This document shows positions 1 to 13,500 of a DNA stretch of 64,000 nucleotides, piece after piece. The DNA is from Branchiostoma floridae (lineage: Eukaryota > Chordata > Leptocardii > Amphioxiformes > Branchiostomatidae), in assembly GCF_000003815.2 (NCBI RefSeq), contig NC_049979.1, positions 5,411,543-5,475,542 on the forward strand, given 5' to 3'. The first letter of the stretch is position 1. Every line of letters starts with the position of its first letter. The notes beneath the pieces were generated by a model that was not told the origin of the DNA, did not search any database, and was given only the letters and a program-made list of their open reading frames with translations. Made by a program: the position numbers and the translations under genes.

Positions 1-78
1 CCCTCTTGTTGACCAGGTAAACCAGCTCTTCCAGCAGACGTTTCTCTCTCTGCTGTTGAGCCTCTGTTTTCTCCCACT
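1..78 (-). CDS. EHBP1: EHBP1 coding exon 25 (bMERB, cut by window edge)
   Basis: [19 protein letters not shown] then VYLVNKR, matching DWQKTEAQKRREQLLLDEL and ALVNKR of human EHBP1, the last bMERB helix. The acceptor is at 79-80; the exon runs off the left edge, so the donor or stop is not visible. About 35 residues of the family protein remain beyond. Confidence 0.93.
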
Positions 79-3000
79 CTGCAGAAACAGACAGGTCCGT
101 GATCACTTTTGGCCGTTGAAAGATACGTACATATTTAGCATGTTTGTATGTGTGTGTGGGTATGTTTAAATGTGTGTGCATGAGTGTGGTATGAGTGTGG
201 CATGTTTAAATGTGTGTGCATCAATGGTTACGTGCGAAGTCCAGTGGTTAGCGGCCCTGCCTTTGGAACTAGACGCCATGACTTCAATTCCGGCTGTGTC
301 GCTCACCTGACATGCACGCTACCGGAAAGGGTTGCAGTCTTTAGGACGGGATATTAAGCCATGGTCCACTGTTCATTGTGCTTGTCGTAAAGAGCTAGGG
401 GAATTTCCCAGGTTCAGTGAACCTGTAAATACTGTACAGAGCATCTGTCCTCTCTGTCACGACCAGTGGAAGACTAGCTCTTCAGTGAGCTAAAACTAGA
501 TTGAGATCACATTTTTCATCTCATCATAAGTATAATTTGGAGAAAATGATCACATTGGGTTCGAGTGAAACTTTTTTTTCCTGTAAGAAGTAGACAATTC
601 CCCCAGCCATGCTTTATCTTTACCAATAGATTATGTGTCTACTGCTCTGCAGTGGACTCTGCAGGGCTCGAAGTACCACCTCCATATGCAGGTTAGAGCA
701 GGTAAAATTTGACCTGTGCAGGTATTTCAAACTCAAATTTTTTCTCTACCTGTACATAGCCTGTACTGGTCCATGTACTGGGTTTTATACATAAATGTCC
801 TATGATGTAGGTGTATGTGGATTGTTATTAGCTGCATTGAATGAAACCACCTATAAAGTATAAAAGAAAAAAAAAACAGCAATGGTTCATGAACAACTTT
901 AGTATGATCCATACTGTCTTGTTACATTCAGAGTGGTGCAGGTAAAATTTGTCTGGTGCAGGTAATTTTCAATGTTACCTGCACCGGTGCAGGTGTGCAA
1001 AAAAAAAAGTATTTCTCGTCCTGGACTCTACACGCAGCTTCTCTTACCTACTGTTGTCAAACAGGAAGACTGGAGAGGTCTAATAAATGCATTGTTTATA
1101 CTGCGGACTTAAACACGAGAAGCCACAGAACGCACTACAGGCCGCGTGGAGAGGAGAAAGAATGTGTGCACTTGCCCCAAGCACCACTTGGTCAATCACG
1201 GAAGAAAACAGCAAGGTCAAATACAAGCAAGGACTCATGATGTAGGTAAAATGCTTGCTCTTGTGTATAACTTGTGGCTTATATCAAATTTCTTTGTCCA
1301 TTAACAGTACANNNNNNNNNNNNNNNNNNNNNNNNNNNNNNNNNNNNNNNNNNNNNNNNNNNNNNNNNNNNNNNNNNNNNNNNNNNNNNNNNNNNNNNNN
1401 NNNNNNNNNNNNNNNNNNNNNNNNNNNNNNNNNNNNNNNNNNNNNNNNNNNNNNNNNNNNNNNNNNNNNNNNNNNNNNNNNNNNNNNNNNNNNNNNNNNN
1501 NNNNNNNNNNNNNNNNNNNNNNNNNNNNNNNNNNNNNNNNNNNNNNNNNNNNNNNNNNNNNNNNNNNNNNNNNNNNNNNNNNNNNNNNNNNNNNNNNNNN
1601 NNNNNNNNNNNNNNNNNNNNNNNNNNNNNNNNNNNNNNNNNNNNNNNNNNNNNNNNNNNNNNNNNNNNNNNNNNNNNNNNNNNNNNNNNNNNNNNNNNNN
1701 NNNNNNNNNNNNNNNNNNNNNNNNNNNNNNNNNNNNNNNNNNNNNNNNNNNNNNNNNNNNNNNNNNNNNNNNNNNNNNNNNNNNNNNNNNNNNNNNNNNN
1801 NNNNNNNNNNNNNNNNNNNNNNNNNNNNNNNNNNNNNNNNNNNNNNNNNNNNNNNNNNNNNNNNNNNNNNNNNNNNNNNNNNNNNNNNNNNNNNNNNNNN
1901 NNNNNNNNNNNNNNNNNNNNNNNNNNNNNNNNTTGAAACTCGACGTACCCATTTTAACTTGTGCCATCCTGAGGACATCCATGAAATCCCCCGACTTAAT
2001 CAAGGGCCACTTTCCACCCTACTGAAGTATCACAACAACTTTCACCCCAATAAAAGGGGCATTAACACATCCAAGCACCGCAAAGCCCCTCCCTATCAAC
2101 CCGAAGTAACAGCGATACAAGACAAATCCCCACAGACACAACAATGGTGCGGAGAGTTTACCCCAGCCCTGACAAGTTGTGTCTTGGGGATGCAATTTTG
2201 TGTGTCACCGATACCACTTCATCCTGAAAACAGGATTGGGAGATTGGGCCGTCTCTTGGTGACAACATCCCGTCATCAGACATGCAACGGCAGCTCGGTC
2301 AGGAGAAACGCAGCCCCGAAACTGCTGTGAGATAAGATGGGTCGCTGATGACACTTCAGTCCCGTAGGAGTCAATGCCATTCGCTGCAACTTACGCTCTA
2401 AGTTTATACTTTAGCAATTCATACTTAAACACAGGACTTCCAAATGTGCATGCAGTCAGCATACGTGAGGGTCTGCATGCTCTTTTCCGTAAGGCGTAGG
2501 CAGCCTATTATTGTTCTTTACCGTAATTCGTAAGGAAAGCCATCTTATTCACGTAATTTGTAGTGAGGCACTAAATTTTGCCTTCCTTAATTTTTGCATT
2601 TTATGTAGGGGGATTTTCTGAATTCAGTGTAAAGCGGGAGATTCCCCATGCAGGGAGTATCTCATACGTGTATGTTTGTATGCAGCACGTCACACTTCCT
2701 TTCTATGTCACTGTGCGTTGGCCCAAGGATGACACTTCAATCCCGTAGGAGCCACAACACACCACGACTTACACTAGCAGTTTATATTTTAACACAGGAC
2801 TTTCAGACGCTGTGCGGTTAGCATACGTTTGTACACAGCACATCACACTTCCTGTACGTCACTTTGTGTTGGGACGTTTTCGCCACCACAGGAACTACAG
2901 GGCGATGTTCCTGACCCCCCAAGGCACGCCTGAAGATGTTCTTGACGGTTGAGTCATCTTCCGTCCGTGGGTTTGCGCTTCCCGGGCAGGTCTGCCCACT

Positions 3001-6000
3001 TCAGGTCCCGCACCCTTTCTCCTGACGACACACTTAAGAGCGCACAGTTTCCTCACATTAGTCCTGCACTCTTTGATAGGTCAGCGGCAAACAGGCGGAC
3101 AATGCCCCTCCCTACGCCCCGCACCGTAGAGCCTCCCCCCATTACCGCGGCCACATCTCGGCACAATACACTGTTTATGTGGCGGTCCCTCTGAGCAGCG
3201 GGGCATGCACTCCTCCTGCAGGTGTAGGCTCACCGATTGTTGCTCAAGCACACGTCCTGAGAGCCACTTGTCACGGGGCGTAGCGGCGGTCCAATTGCCC
3301 ACGTGGGCGAATAGCCATGGGAACTATGCCCACCTTTATCCAAATGCTACAGCTGGTTCTAAAGCCATTTGATTGTGAGTGTGTAGAGAAAAAAATCCCA
3401 TGCCTCGTGGACTTATAAAATACTCTATTTAGTTATATAGAAAGTAGATTCCCTCATTTTAGACACATGAGTAGCACTGACAAGTTTACATTTCTCATGC
3501 GTTTTGACAAACCGACAATAGCGAAGCCCATACAGTCCTACATTTTCACTATTACCAAGAAGCGAGAAGAAGCCGAACTTTTGTGTTAGACTAGATTTGT
3601 GACACTTTTATGTATGTATATATCCTGACTTGTTGTGACCTGTACTTAGCCCGGTTGGGCAAAATTGTATAATAAAGGTCTTCATTCATTCATAAAAATA
3701 TTCTAAAACTGAATGTGTTATTGTCTTCACTAAGCACTGCAGACCAGGATACCACCTGTTCCTTACGTGTCTGATATCAGGAGTCGAGTAGATAGAATAT
3801 CAACTGAAAGTTCCACCACTTAATTAACCAATTCCAAAACTCAAATTGTTTTCTGATACTGATATAGCACTTGGTCTTCTTCCCTTCCTTCCATCTAATC
3901 TACATTTTACCAATTCACAGATATGATGCCAAGTGTGCAGGGTTTAACAAGTTTTCCAAAATTCAATTGTCCTATCAGGCAAAATTTTCTAGCCCAAACT
4001 AACTTTTCACTTGCCCAACATTTTTCTGAATAACATTCTCCTATGTATTTTCACTCCCAGCAATAGAATTCTTTTAATATTGGTAATTTTGCTCTAATTT
4101 TCTGTGTTTACCAAGGTTTGATGCCATCGTTGTGATATTGATGAGAAGATCAAAATCTCATTCCTGGAGAAATCTTACTTGCCCGATCCGGCAAGTGGGG
4201 TAGGACATGCACTTGCCCGATCAGCACTTTCACTTGCCCGGGACAATTGGCCAATGGACTTGTCCAACCCTGGTGCGAAATATTGTAGCAAATTATGTAA
4301 CAGCTTGACTAGACTTTTGCTTCTGCACATTAGATGCCCCTCCCACCATAGGAAGTTCAATATTTTGGACATGCCACTTGTTCCATTCTTCACCACCACC
4401 TTGAGTACATGAGCACATAATATTTCCATTGCAACAGCTTGGGCTTCTAAGAAGTAAAGAAAACAAAACAAAAGGTCGAGGTTGTCCAGGTATGAGCGAC
4501 TGAATGCCACCAGGGCCAAATGTAAATAGCTTTCTATATTGCCAGAACGTTGAAGAGTTTGTTCTGAGTCAGAGGCAACAGCTTATGAGTCTCTGATGAC
4601 ATAATAAGTAAATAAGTGTACAGCATGATTGTTTTGTTTTTTCCCCACTATTTTTAGGATTGGCAAGCTGTGTCAAGTATATCTACATAGTATTTTACCA
4701 TGATGCACACCTAAAGGTACATTAGCTGCTAACAACATGACTATTCTTATCTGCTTCTGAATTACAGGCGATGGCCAACCTGTGCCTTTATTACTGAATG
4801 TCCACACCAATAGCAGATTTGAAAGGAAACAAATTCACCAAGGATGGTCTTTGTAGATCAAGTTAAGGGTTACAGTGAGCTGGCCTCTAGGGACCTGGAG
4901 AAGGGACTAAATACAGTAGAAGGGGAGATAAAGGCAGCACAAAAGACCTGGCATGAAGTTAGATGGATGGTCAAAGATAGGAAGGACAGGAGGAAGTTTG
5001 TCAGTGCCTTATGCTCCACCAAAGGGAGCGAGGAGGATTAGGTAGGTTGGTAGGTGCCATGTCTCATTGTTTGTTTGTTTGTTTATTCTTATTCATCACT
5101 TCCATACCTGACGTGACATCAAACCTGGACAATAATTAGTCTCTACCAGACTCCTGCCTGGCCGAATAAGGGGACTTTGGCCAAGTTAGGAATAAAGCCT
5201 AGTAGGAGTTGATTGGCATAGGAGTGTTGGCCGGCCTGGCCTTAGGTCACAAACTGTACTCCTCTGGCGTGTTTTCTAGTCATTTTTGGGACAATTTTAC
5301 TATTTTTCCAGCAACCTGTGGAGCCTGGTAGAGGCTAGGCAATAATAATGAACTCCTCTAACCACACGGACACTTCAAAATGTTACAGCCTCTGTCCCCT
5401 CCCCCTTTTCACACCTCTGTCCTAACACTCCAGAGCATATTCCCACGGGTATAACCCCCCCTCGTAACCACTCCCTCCATCAAGTCAAGGGGAGGCTGCA
5501 TTGACGTAGTTCCACCCCTCTAATCAACCATTGTCCCGGCCTGGAGATGTTGGCTATCACATCACCAGAGTGCTAACATACCGCCAACAAGAGCCCTACA
5601 AAGGCGCGCTACAAGAGGTGGATGGTGCGTAGTGTTCTCTACAGCGCTGCTCAACGGGCCGTGCCGAGATCGATAAAATCAGGACTCCCATGACGACAGC
5701 TGACATTCCATCCGCATCCTTACTTCCCGCTGACATGGCAACCAAATGCTCAGCATCCACCCCCCCTCCCATGCCGGATCAAACCCAAGGTCAATGGACA
5801 TCATCATAAGCCTCGTCACCCTGTGGTCTTTCCATGGCCAACAGCACCTAATACAGGTTAATTAAGGAGCCAGAAAGCACATGTAAGGGGAAGGCAAATG
5901 TGGGGAGGGGGTGGATAATGTTACACATCGGCATTGTGTGCGGCGGAGCTTTCTGGAGGGCACAATGGGCTGCAAGTAGGCAGCTGTTGGTGTTTACACA

Positions 6001-7489
6001 GGCGCAGCAAACAAACAGGCAGGATGTGCACCAGGCTCTCTGTGCGTCATCCTGCGCCTATTGTTTTCCCCACACCACAGCCACCCAAGCTGCGCATGGG
6101 AACGTGAGGTGCCGCGGAAAAATATCCCCACACCCGTGTAACGCGAGCCGCACTCAAGAACTCGGGGCATTTCATCTGCACATCCTCTAATCTCCAACCA
6201 GATCCTACAGTAGCATAGGGTAGTATCAAAAGCTGCCAGAGGAGTGAAGCCAGCCTAGGAGCATGTTTGGCTACACGGCAAATGTACACCTCTTGTCTGA
6301 CTACACTCCTTGGCCAGTTTAATACATGTACTATCTTATGCCATCGTAGGATCTGCTTGGAGATTACACATCCTCTAGACTACTGTTTGGACATCATGGT
6401 GGCTCCTAGCCTGGATACCAGACCCCAGCCCAATCTCTAAAATATCTATCTATGTGTAGATTTTTTTGAGATCGGGCTGGGGTCTGGTAGCCAGGCTAGG
6501 TGGTTCCCTGGCATCCCATTACATCTTTTACTTGTTGCTTCTGTCAGGGATGGCTTTTAAAGTGCCCATAGGTAAAATTGCCATGCAGTTGTTTATAACA
6601 TTGGGTTAAAAATTTTATCATCTTATCATTTTCATGGATGGGTTCCTTTTGATGGTTGGTTGGTTTGATCTTTATGAAAAAAAAATCACTTTCAGATTCA
6701 CATATTAAAAACGTTGGTCTACAACAACCACAAACCTATATAGAGTAATGACAGTAAAATATCATTATCTGACATCAAGATATCATCAATGAATGTCAAG
6801 GATGGCTTACTCTGAGCTACTTGTGATTTCACCTTACTAGACACCTTATCAAACTCTGCAATCACCGAATTTCAAGGCTTCTCAATTGATTGTAATTGAA
6901 TTTGTCTGCTGGTCTCAGAGAAAGACTTGAACATATTTTTGCTTCCTGTGTAAAGCAAAAGCCAACTGATCTGAAATTTTGGTGTGGGGGTAGCTTAAGC
7001 TCTAGAAATGGAAAATGAGTCACATAGACCAGTCCATTGTTAATAGATAGGGGTGTTATGAAAGAGTCCATTTTTGTAATGGGTGGGAACTTAACAAAGA
7101 TATATTTTGGAGTGGGATGATGTTTTGGGATAGGTCAATTCCTGCAAAAGGTTGATATATATATATATATAAAACAGTACATTTTCGCATGGGGATGAAG
7201 ATGGATTGAAATATGCTGTATTTGCTCCCAAGCAAATGCCGGCCTTTCTAGTTGTAATTGAATTGTCTGTTGGTCTCAGAGGAAGGTCTGAACATGATGC
7301 TGATGTTTCTTTCAGACCAACATGACGTTGTGAGCCAGACTGTGCAGCTCTGCTAATTGATGGATTATACTAATCCCCACCCTGGAGATTAGGGATTATA
7401 GAAACTAGATGAAATGGAATGGACTGGAAAGAGTATTTGAATCATGCACAGTGTTCTATCTCCATATTTTCTATGTCATCACTCAATAT

Positions 7490-7541
<52 letters not shown>

Positions 7542-10500
7542 GGGAGTGAAAAAAGAAAATCTACAACTGATCACAAGGTAAAATTGTGGTTGTAAAAAAG
7601 AAACTAATTGTGAATGCAAGTTCACTCTCCGATATTGTGATATACTGATATTACTGTGTTAAGCAAATACTGCTTTAAATGTTTCATCCCAATACATTTT
7701 AATTTGTTTGTCTGCAACAATTCTTAAGAATTGTGTTACTGCAATAATTTATAAACTTCGATTTTATCTGCATTAATGACAACGGATTGTAATGACCTGT
7801 CGCAATTCAGCCATTTGGCAGCCATGTCAGTGTCAATGTTGTATTTTGAAATAGATAAACCAGTCATATATAAATAAGTGTATGGGGCCATTTCTCCTGC
7901 TTACAAACTTTCTCATTGTAGCATTATCATCCCTGTTAGTGTAACCACCATCATGAGATACTGTACTTCAAAACTTTGCTGGCTCAGATTAAAGAATATC
8001 AGCATATCTTGGTCTCTGCATGCAATCCTGGTAAGTCAGAGTCAAGACCATGCACACAGGTGATACACATCTCAAGGGCAAGAACTGAAAACACAAATCT
8101 GACAACTCCTTCCTTTTTTTCGTGAATGACACAGCGGAAGGGAAATCAATCTCTCTGGTAAAAGATGATCTTCCGAAGGGCTGGTTTTTAGTTGACATTG
8201 ATCCCAGAGGTGTGGTCTGTCAGTAAGGAGAGATTTATCTGCAGCGAGCACCTGTCAGCAGGCTTTTATCCCAGTCTGACACAGGACAGGGCCGGGGCGA
8301 CGACAGCCACCATCATTCATCAGTCGGCATCCACAGGGGCGTGCAGTCTGCTCCAGCGAGGGGGAAACTCTTCAGGTTGCCTGATCACGCCATTCATGCG
8401 ATGTCTGTTCACTGGGTTCCACATCCTCGTCTCTCTTACCGCTGCCAAGCGGGGAGATTTAGGGGCGCTTTATCTCCGTGTGACACGGGAAAAGTCATCG
8501 GATCAGCGTGTCACATTTTCTTCCCCTTTTAGAGGTGATACCGCTGATAGCCTGGAGTCCCCTTATCTCCAATGGAACGGTAAATCTGATGGACTTAAAA
8601 GGACACTAAAGGCCAAAAGAAGTTGCAGTGAGATGTAGACTGTAGACAGTGAACTTTTCCTCTTCACAAAAGTAAGTGAACCAATCAAAACTCCTGCTTT
8701 GCCCTGTAGTCTCATACAAGTCGATACACAAATAATATCTGAGACTTGAAGTGTCTTGTCTTGAAACTTCTTCCGGGTCAATTACCACTGAACCATCTGG
8801 CTTTACTAGCTTTGTCATATTCTTTCTTACGTGTCCTATGCAATTTAAATTCATAGAAAACTTCCTACATTTTTCTCCCTGTTCCATCCATTTGGCTCTC
8901 CTGTTCATAATCAAATTATTACATTTTGTTTGATACATTAAGTGTCTTTCCTGAATGTGAAAACACAGTCATAGCAACAGTCTGCTTTGGCATTTCTCCA
9001 GTGTACCCGTCACAAGGTGTATGAAGAATAAGACATTGACATTGAAGATGCAAACGTACCTTCCAGTGCCATCATGGATCGCAACTCTCGGTTCAGAAGG
9101 TCAAATCTCTTCTCCAGATCATCTTCCTTCACCCTAAGGGAGGATAAGACGTCAGATGTGAGACATAGATCAACAATCTTCATTCATCTCCATCTGAGAA
9201 GCCAGGACCAGGACCAAACTGTGATGTATGAGTTAAAGAGCATTCACTTAGAAATATCAGACCAACATATACTGTACTTACATTTCTGTCAATTTAACTC
9301 ATAACAATTTTCATTCAACAAGGTAAGCAAAATATTCTTGTTCTGTCAATCATTTGAGTCAACAGGAGTCCTTAGCAGCTAATAACTTATATCTTAAAGC
9401 ACCAGGTGTACATGGCACATGTTCAAAGATGGAACAAGACTTAGTGTATAAATGTGCAGGGAAGCAAACCACATATACTTTAATGAGGAGCATACACCAA
9501 AAAGCTGTTACTCATTCAAGCAACTGGATATGATTTTGAAATTTTTCCAGTGGCAAGCAACTGGATATGATTTTCCAAAATCATATCCAGTTATTTGAGT
9601 AACTGCTTTTTTTTCGTATCTTATAACCTGGATGTCTAATCTTCATCGACGTATAATGAGGAGCTTAGATTGTAACCACAACTGGATAGAGGGCATGATT
9701 GTATTGCAGGGTTGGACAAGTCCACTAGCCCAATTGTCCCGGGCAAGTGAAAGTGCCGATCGGGCAAGCACATGTCCAACCCTACTTGCCCGATCGGGCA
9801 AGTACGATTTTTCCAATGAGTGAGATTTTGATATAACTTGACAATGTACACCGGTACTTTTCACAGTCGTCGTATCAAGCATTGGTAAACACAGTACAAT
9901 AGAGCCAATGGTAAAAGAATTCCAATTTTGGAAGTGGAAATACCCAGAAAAAAATGAATTTTGGGCAAGTGAAAAGTTGGTTTGGGCAAGTTTATTATCT
10001 ATGTACTTGCCTGACATTTAGAAATTTAGAAAACAATTTAGAAAACTTGTCCAACCCTGCAATGGAACTGACCATTCCACCTCTGCCACAATACAGCATC
10101 TACGTGTGGTCCACTCCTGATGTGACACCCAGTGGGACACCCTTCAACAGTCACTACCCTCTGTCTACAAACCCTGACCTTACCATCAGCAAGGTCAATC
10201 TCAATTGTCCGTCCTGGCACTTACTACCTGACCCTGGACCGAGTCAAAGCTACCCTGAACAGCCTGTTGACTGCCGAATGTTTGTGTTCCCCAGCAGGAG
10301 TTCAGGCCAAAGCCTGGCATCTTACAGTGCTAACTGTGAATGTGTTCAGACAACATGACAATGGAGGAGTCTGAATTTTTTTTCCTGTTCCCTTTATTTT
10401 GAACGGAAATCCTGTCGAGTGCTAGAGGATTCCATGCTACGGTCCTAGGGGGTCCAGGAAGATTTTGAAATCTAAGACCCTCAGAAATGCTATTTCCTAC

Positions 10501-13500
10501 ATTTTGAGGGGCAAATTTTGTTGATGGAGTAGACTGTGCTGAATTTCTGGAGATTTTTGCAAAATTTCATGTGTTTAATATCTTTATATGCCAATTTTTC
10601 AATTCAACGTTAGAATGTGGACTCTTACAATTGACTACAAACGTAATGATTAAAATATACCAAATGTCTTGAAGAATATCCATGCCCAGGTGTATATTGA
10701 CTTTAAGAAGGACTGTATGGTGCCAGCAAAATCCTTCGCAGCACAATAATAAGCAATTTTATTCTCATAAAAAAACACATTTTGCCTCAACATGAACACG
10801 TCTTCTGCCCTCGTGATCCAAGTTGACAAAGGTCATAAAAACTATTTAACAAATCTTTAATCCAACACCATTAAAAATGTAGAAGTTTCTAATGACTATC
10901 TCCCTTCTTGAATGGCTCTTCTAGCCAAGTGGGTTGAGCCACATATGCTCCCCCAGCCATATAATACTTCTCTACATACGCAACCATGTAATACCTCTCT
11001 ATATTAGCCCTCCCAATCAGCTTGTGGGGATGTTAGCCCATAAGTCTCCCTCAATAGGTATAAAACTGTGTAAAGCTGGAGTTAAGTTCTCCAGATTTGA
11101 GAGTGAAATCGGCCAGAGAACACAGACTCATCAGTGAAATCTATCTTAATACCGACACAAGAAGAAGGCTTATATAAATGTAATAGTCTCTGAGCCTCCT
11201 TCTCATCCTCTCAGGATCTCTTCTGATCTGCTGCAAATAGTCTTATACCTCTATAGCTTCTCCACTTTTAAATCAATAATACAGCATTTCTTTCTTTCCC
11301 TTTATTTCTGCACATAATAAAACGGACCTTCACAATATATCGAAGATAACAGACAGTTGAACAGTATCTTACAGACATAACACAGTCTCTATATTCCAAA
11401 GATGGATAACGTCTAGGGAAAATGTTGTGTTTCCTGTTTCCCTACGAGGGGCGTTCAATAAGTAATATCTCTGACTCATTTTCCATAGCAGGAGATTAAT
11501 GAAACTTGGCACAGTTTTTAGTCTTTCTCTTCATAGGAACCACCCAGAGTTGTGCATTTCTCCCATCGTTTGATGCAGCTCTTGACACCGTTTTTGTAGG
11601 ACACCCCAGGTTGGTCCTACAACAGATGCCTCATTACTGGCAGAAGAGGAACGACCAGGTCTGGGAGCTGTTTCCACAGACTTCCGGCCATGTTTGAATT
11701 CAGGATGCCAGCGTTTTACAAAGTCATATGATGGGATATCATCACCATAAGTTTCTTTCATTTCATCAAAAGTCTCCTTTGGTGTGCATCCTTTCAAATA
11801 CAAAAACCGGATCACTGCGCGACACTCAACTGGCTCCATTTCACACCTGGTCCATTTCACACCTAACTCAGTTCAAACACCAGTAAATCAGAAACCACAA
11901 TTAGTTCAGAGCTCTTTTTTGCAACATAAACTGTAGAGATATGAATCATTACACATGCAAAATTTTATTTAGATCAAACAACTGGAAGTGGGTCAGGGAC
12001 ATTACTTATTGAACGCCCCTCGTATCTACCCTAGAAAAGCTTTCAGTCAGAATTTTTATTCAGCCTTCTTCCTATTGAAGTAAAAACACTGCTTGTCCTA
12101 TCTCATCTCCTATCTAATAAAGGGTACATGTATCCATTATGCCCCAAAATAAAGTTTGACATTGAAAGATAAGTGTTCTCATTTCAGTTTACTTTCAAAT
12201 TGTTAAACTCTATTGTAATATGTATCACTAGTAGTAAGAGTTTTGGCCAGCATAGAAAAAAAAGAAAAAAAAATATAATCCCTAACGACCCTTATTATTT
12301 CTGGACTGGAGCAGGAAACACAACATTTCTTTTCCTATGCCTAAGCAAAAAAAGATGGACTTACAAAATGTTGAGTTGCGTCTGTCTGCGGATCAGAGCA
12401 TTCTTCTTGTTGACCAACAGGAACCACTCCTGCATCAGTCTCTCCTCATCTTCCTTGTTAGAAGCTGGGTCATAAACAACAAAATGAAAATATCAATGAC
12501 AATGAAGTTTATGGCATATTCATTGCCCCATTGGGGCTAAATGCAGTCAGTTTGATACAAAAGGTAGTAAACGAAAAGTTATACATATACTATAGTCTAC
12601 ATGCATCTTCTCTCAACAAGCATAGACGAACTTACAGAGATTTTCCAGTATATTGTGGTCAGATGATGACATAAGATAGTTGAACGTATCTTCCTTCGTT
12701 AGGTGTGCATATTTCTGATCAACATGTGTAGCATTAACGAATGTATTGCGCAGATAAAAGTCTAGGAACAAAGTGTATTTCGTTTTCTACATGCATGTGG
12801 TTCTCAGTCCTGCAATCAGCGATTCCCATCTAGTACATGTGTTAGGTTTAGATAAGACCGGACGGAGACACGAAGACACACGTTTGAATTCTAAGACAAC
12901 CAAACGTAACTGTCCCTTTGTTTCAAGAAGACACCGATAAAGTTAACGTACAAGTTCGCTACACTTTCCGTTACACATGTAACACACAAAAAAATCATCC
13001 CCACAGACTGAGAACTGAATATGATCGATTTGCAGTTGTTTTAGTTGAGTAGTCAACCTACACAAAGTATCCTGCATCCTTAATAAGAGTGTAGAACACA
13101 GTATCTTACCGTATCTACAAAGATGATCAAGAAGTATGATATGTGCATGTGTAAGCATGTGTGTCTGGTAGATAAAAGACATTTAATCATGAACATCATT
13201 TCTTTAATTTGCCATCACAAATATGGACTGAATGAGAAAAAAAGGGCGATATTCAATACATAACTCTACGGCTTGTTATTCCTTAACAAGCTCAGTAATT
13301 CTTTGGCATGTCGTGACTCAGACACAGTGAAAAGATAGATAACCTTTAATACTGCCAAGTATTTTGTTGGCATCCATCTGTCTCCCAAGACAATGGTAGG
13401 CAGACAGTTATTACTTGCCGTCTGCCTGGCCTGCACGTGACTTTTAAAGGTGAAGGAGGGGTGTGAACTTCCTTCTCCACCCTCTTGTCTACTGACGCAC

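Larger units (their letters stand above)
79..9059 (-). other. EHBP1: EHBP1 intron 24, repeats plus GC-rich blocks
   Basis: About 9 kb. It holds SINE and hAT copies (221-1030), an N gap (1312-1932), an internally duplicated segment (2345-2470 and 2727-2840), a LINE tail (3595-3694), MITEs (3938-4272, 5138-5337, 6188-6366, 6407-6498), an (AATC)n run and a LINE fragment (8755-8935). GC-rich blocks without visible repeat structure lie at 5390-6180 and 8130-8560. No exon was found in it. Confidence 0.6.

Noticed and set aside
1255-2025. Long open frames across the N gap at 1312-1932
   Set aside because: They are made of unknown bases; real sequence on each side gives only short unrelated peptides.
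8192-8638. 148-residue plus-strand frame in a GC-rich block
   Set aside because: No domain or splice context; length is expected from GC content alone, and the block is better viewed as possible regulatory DNA.
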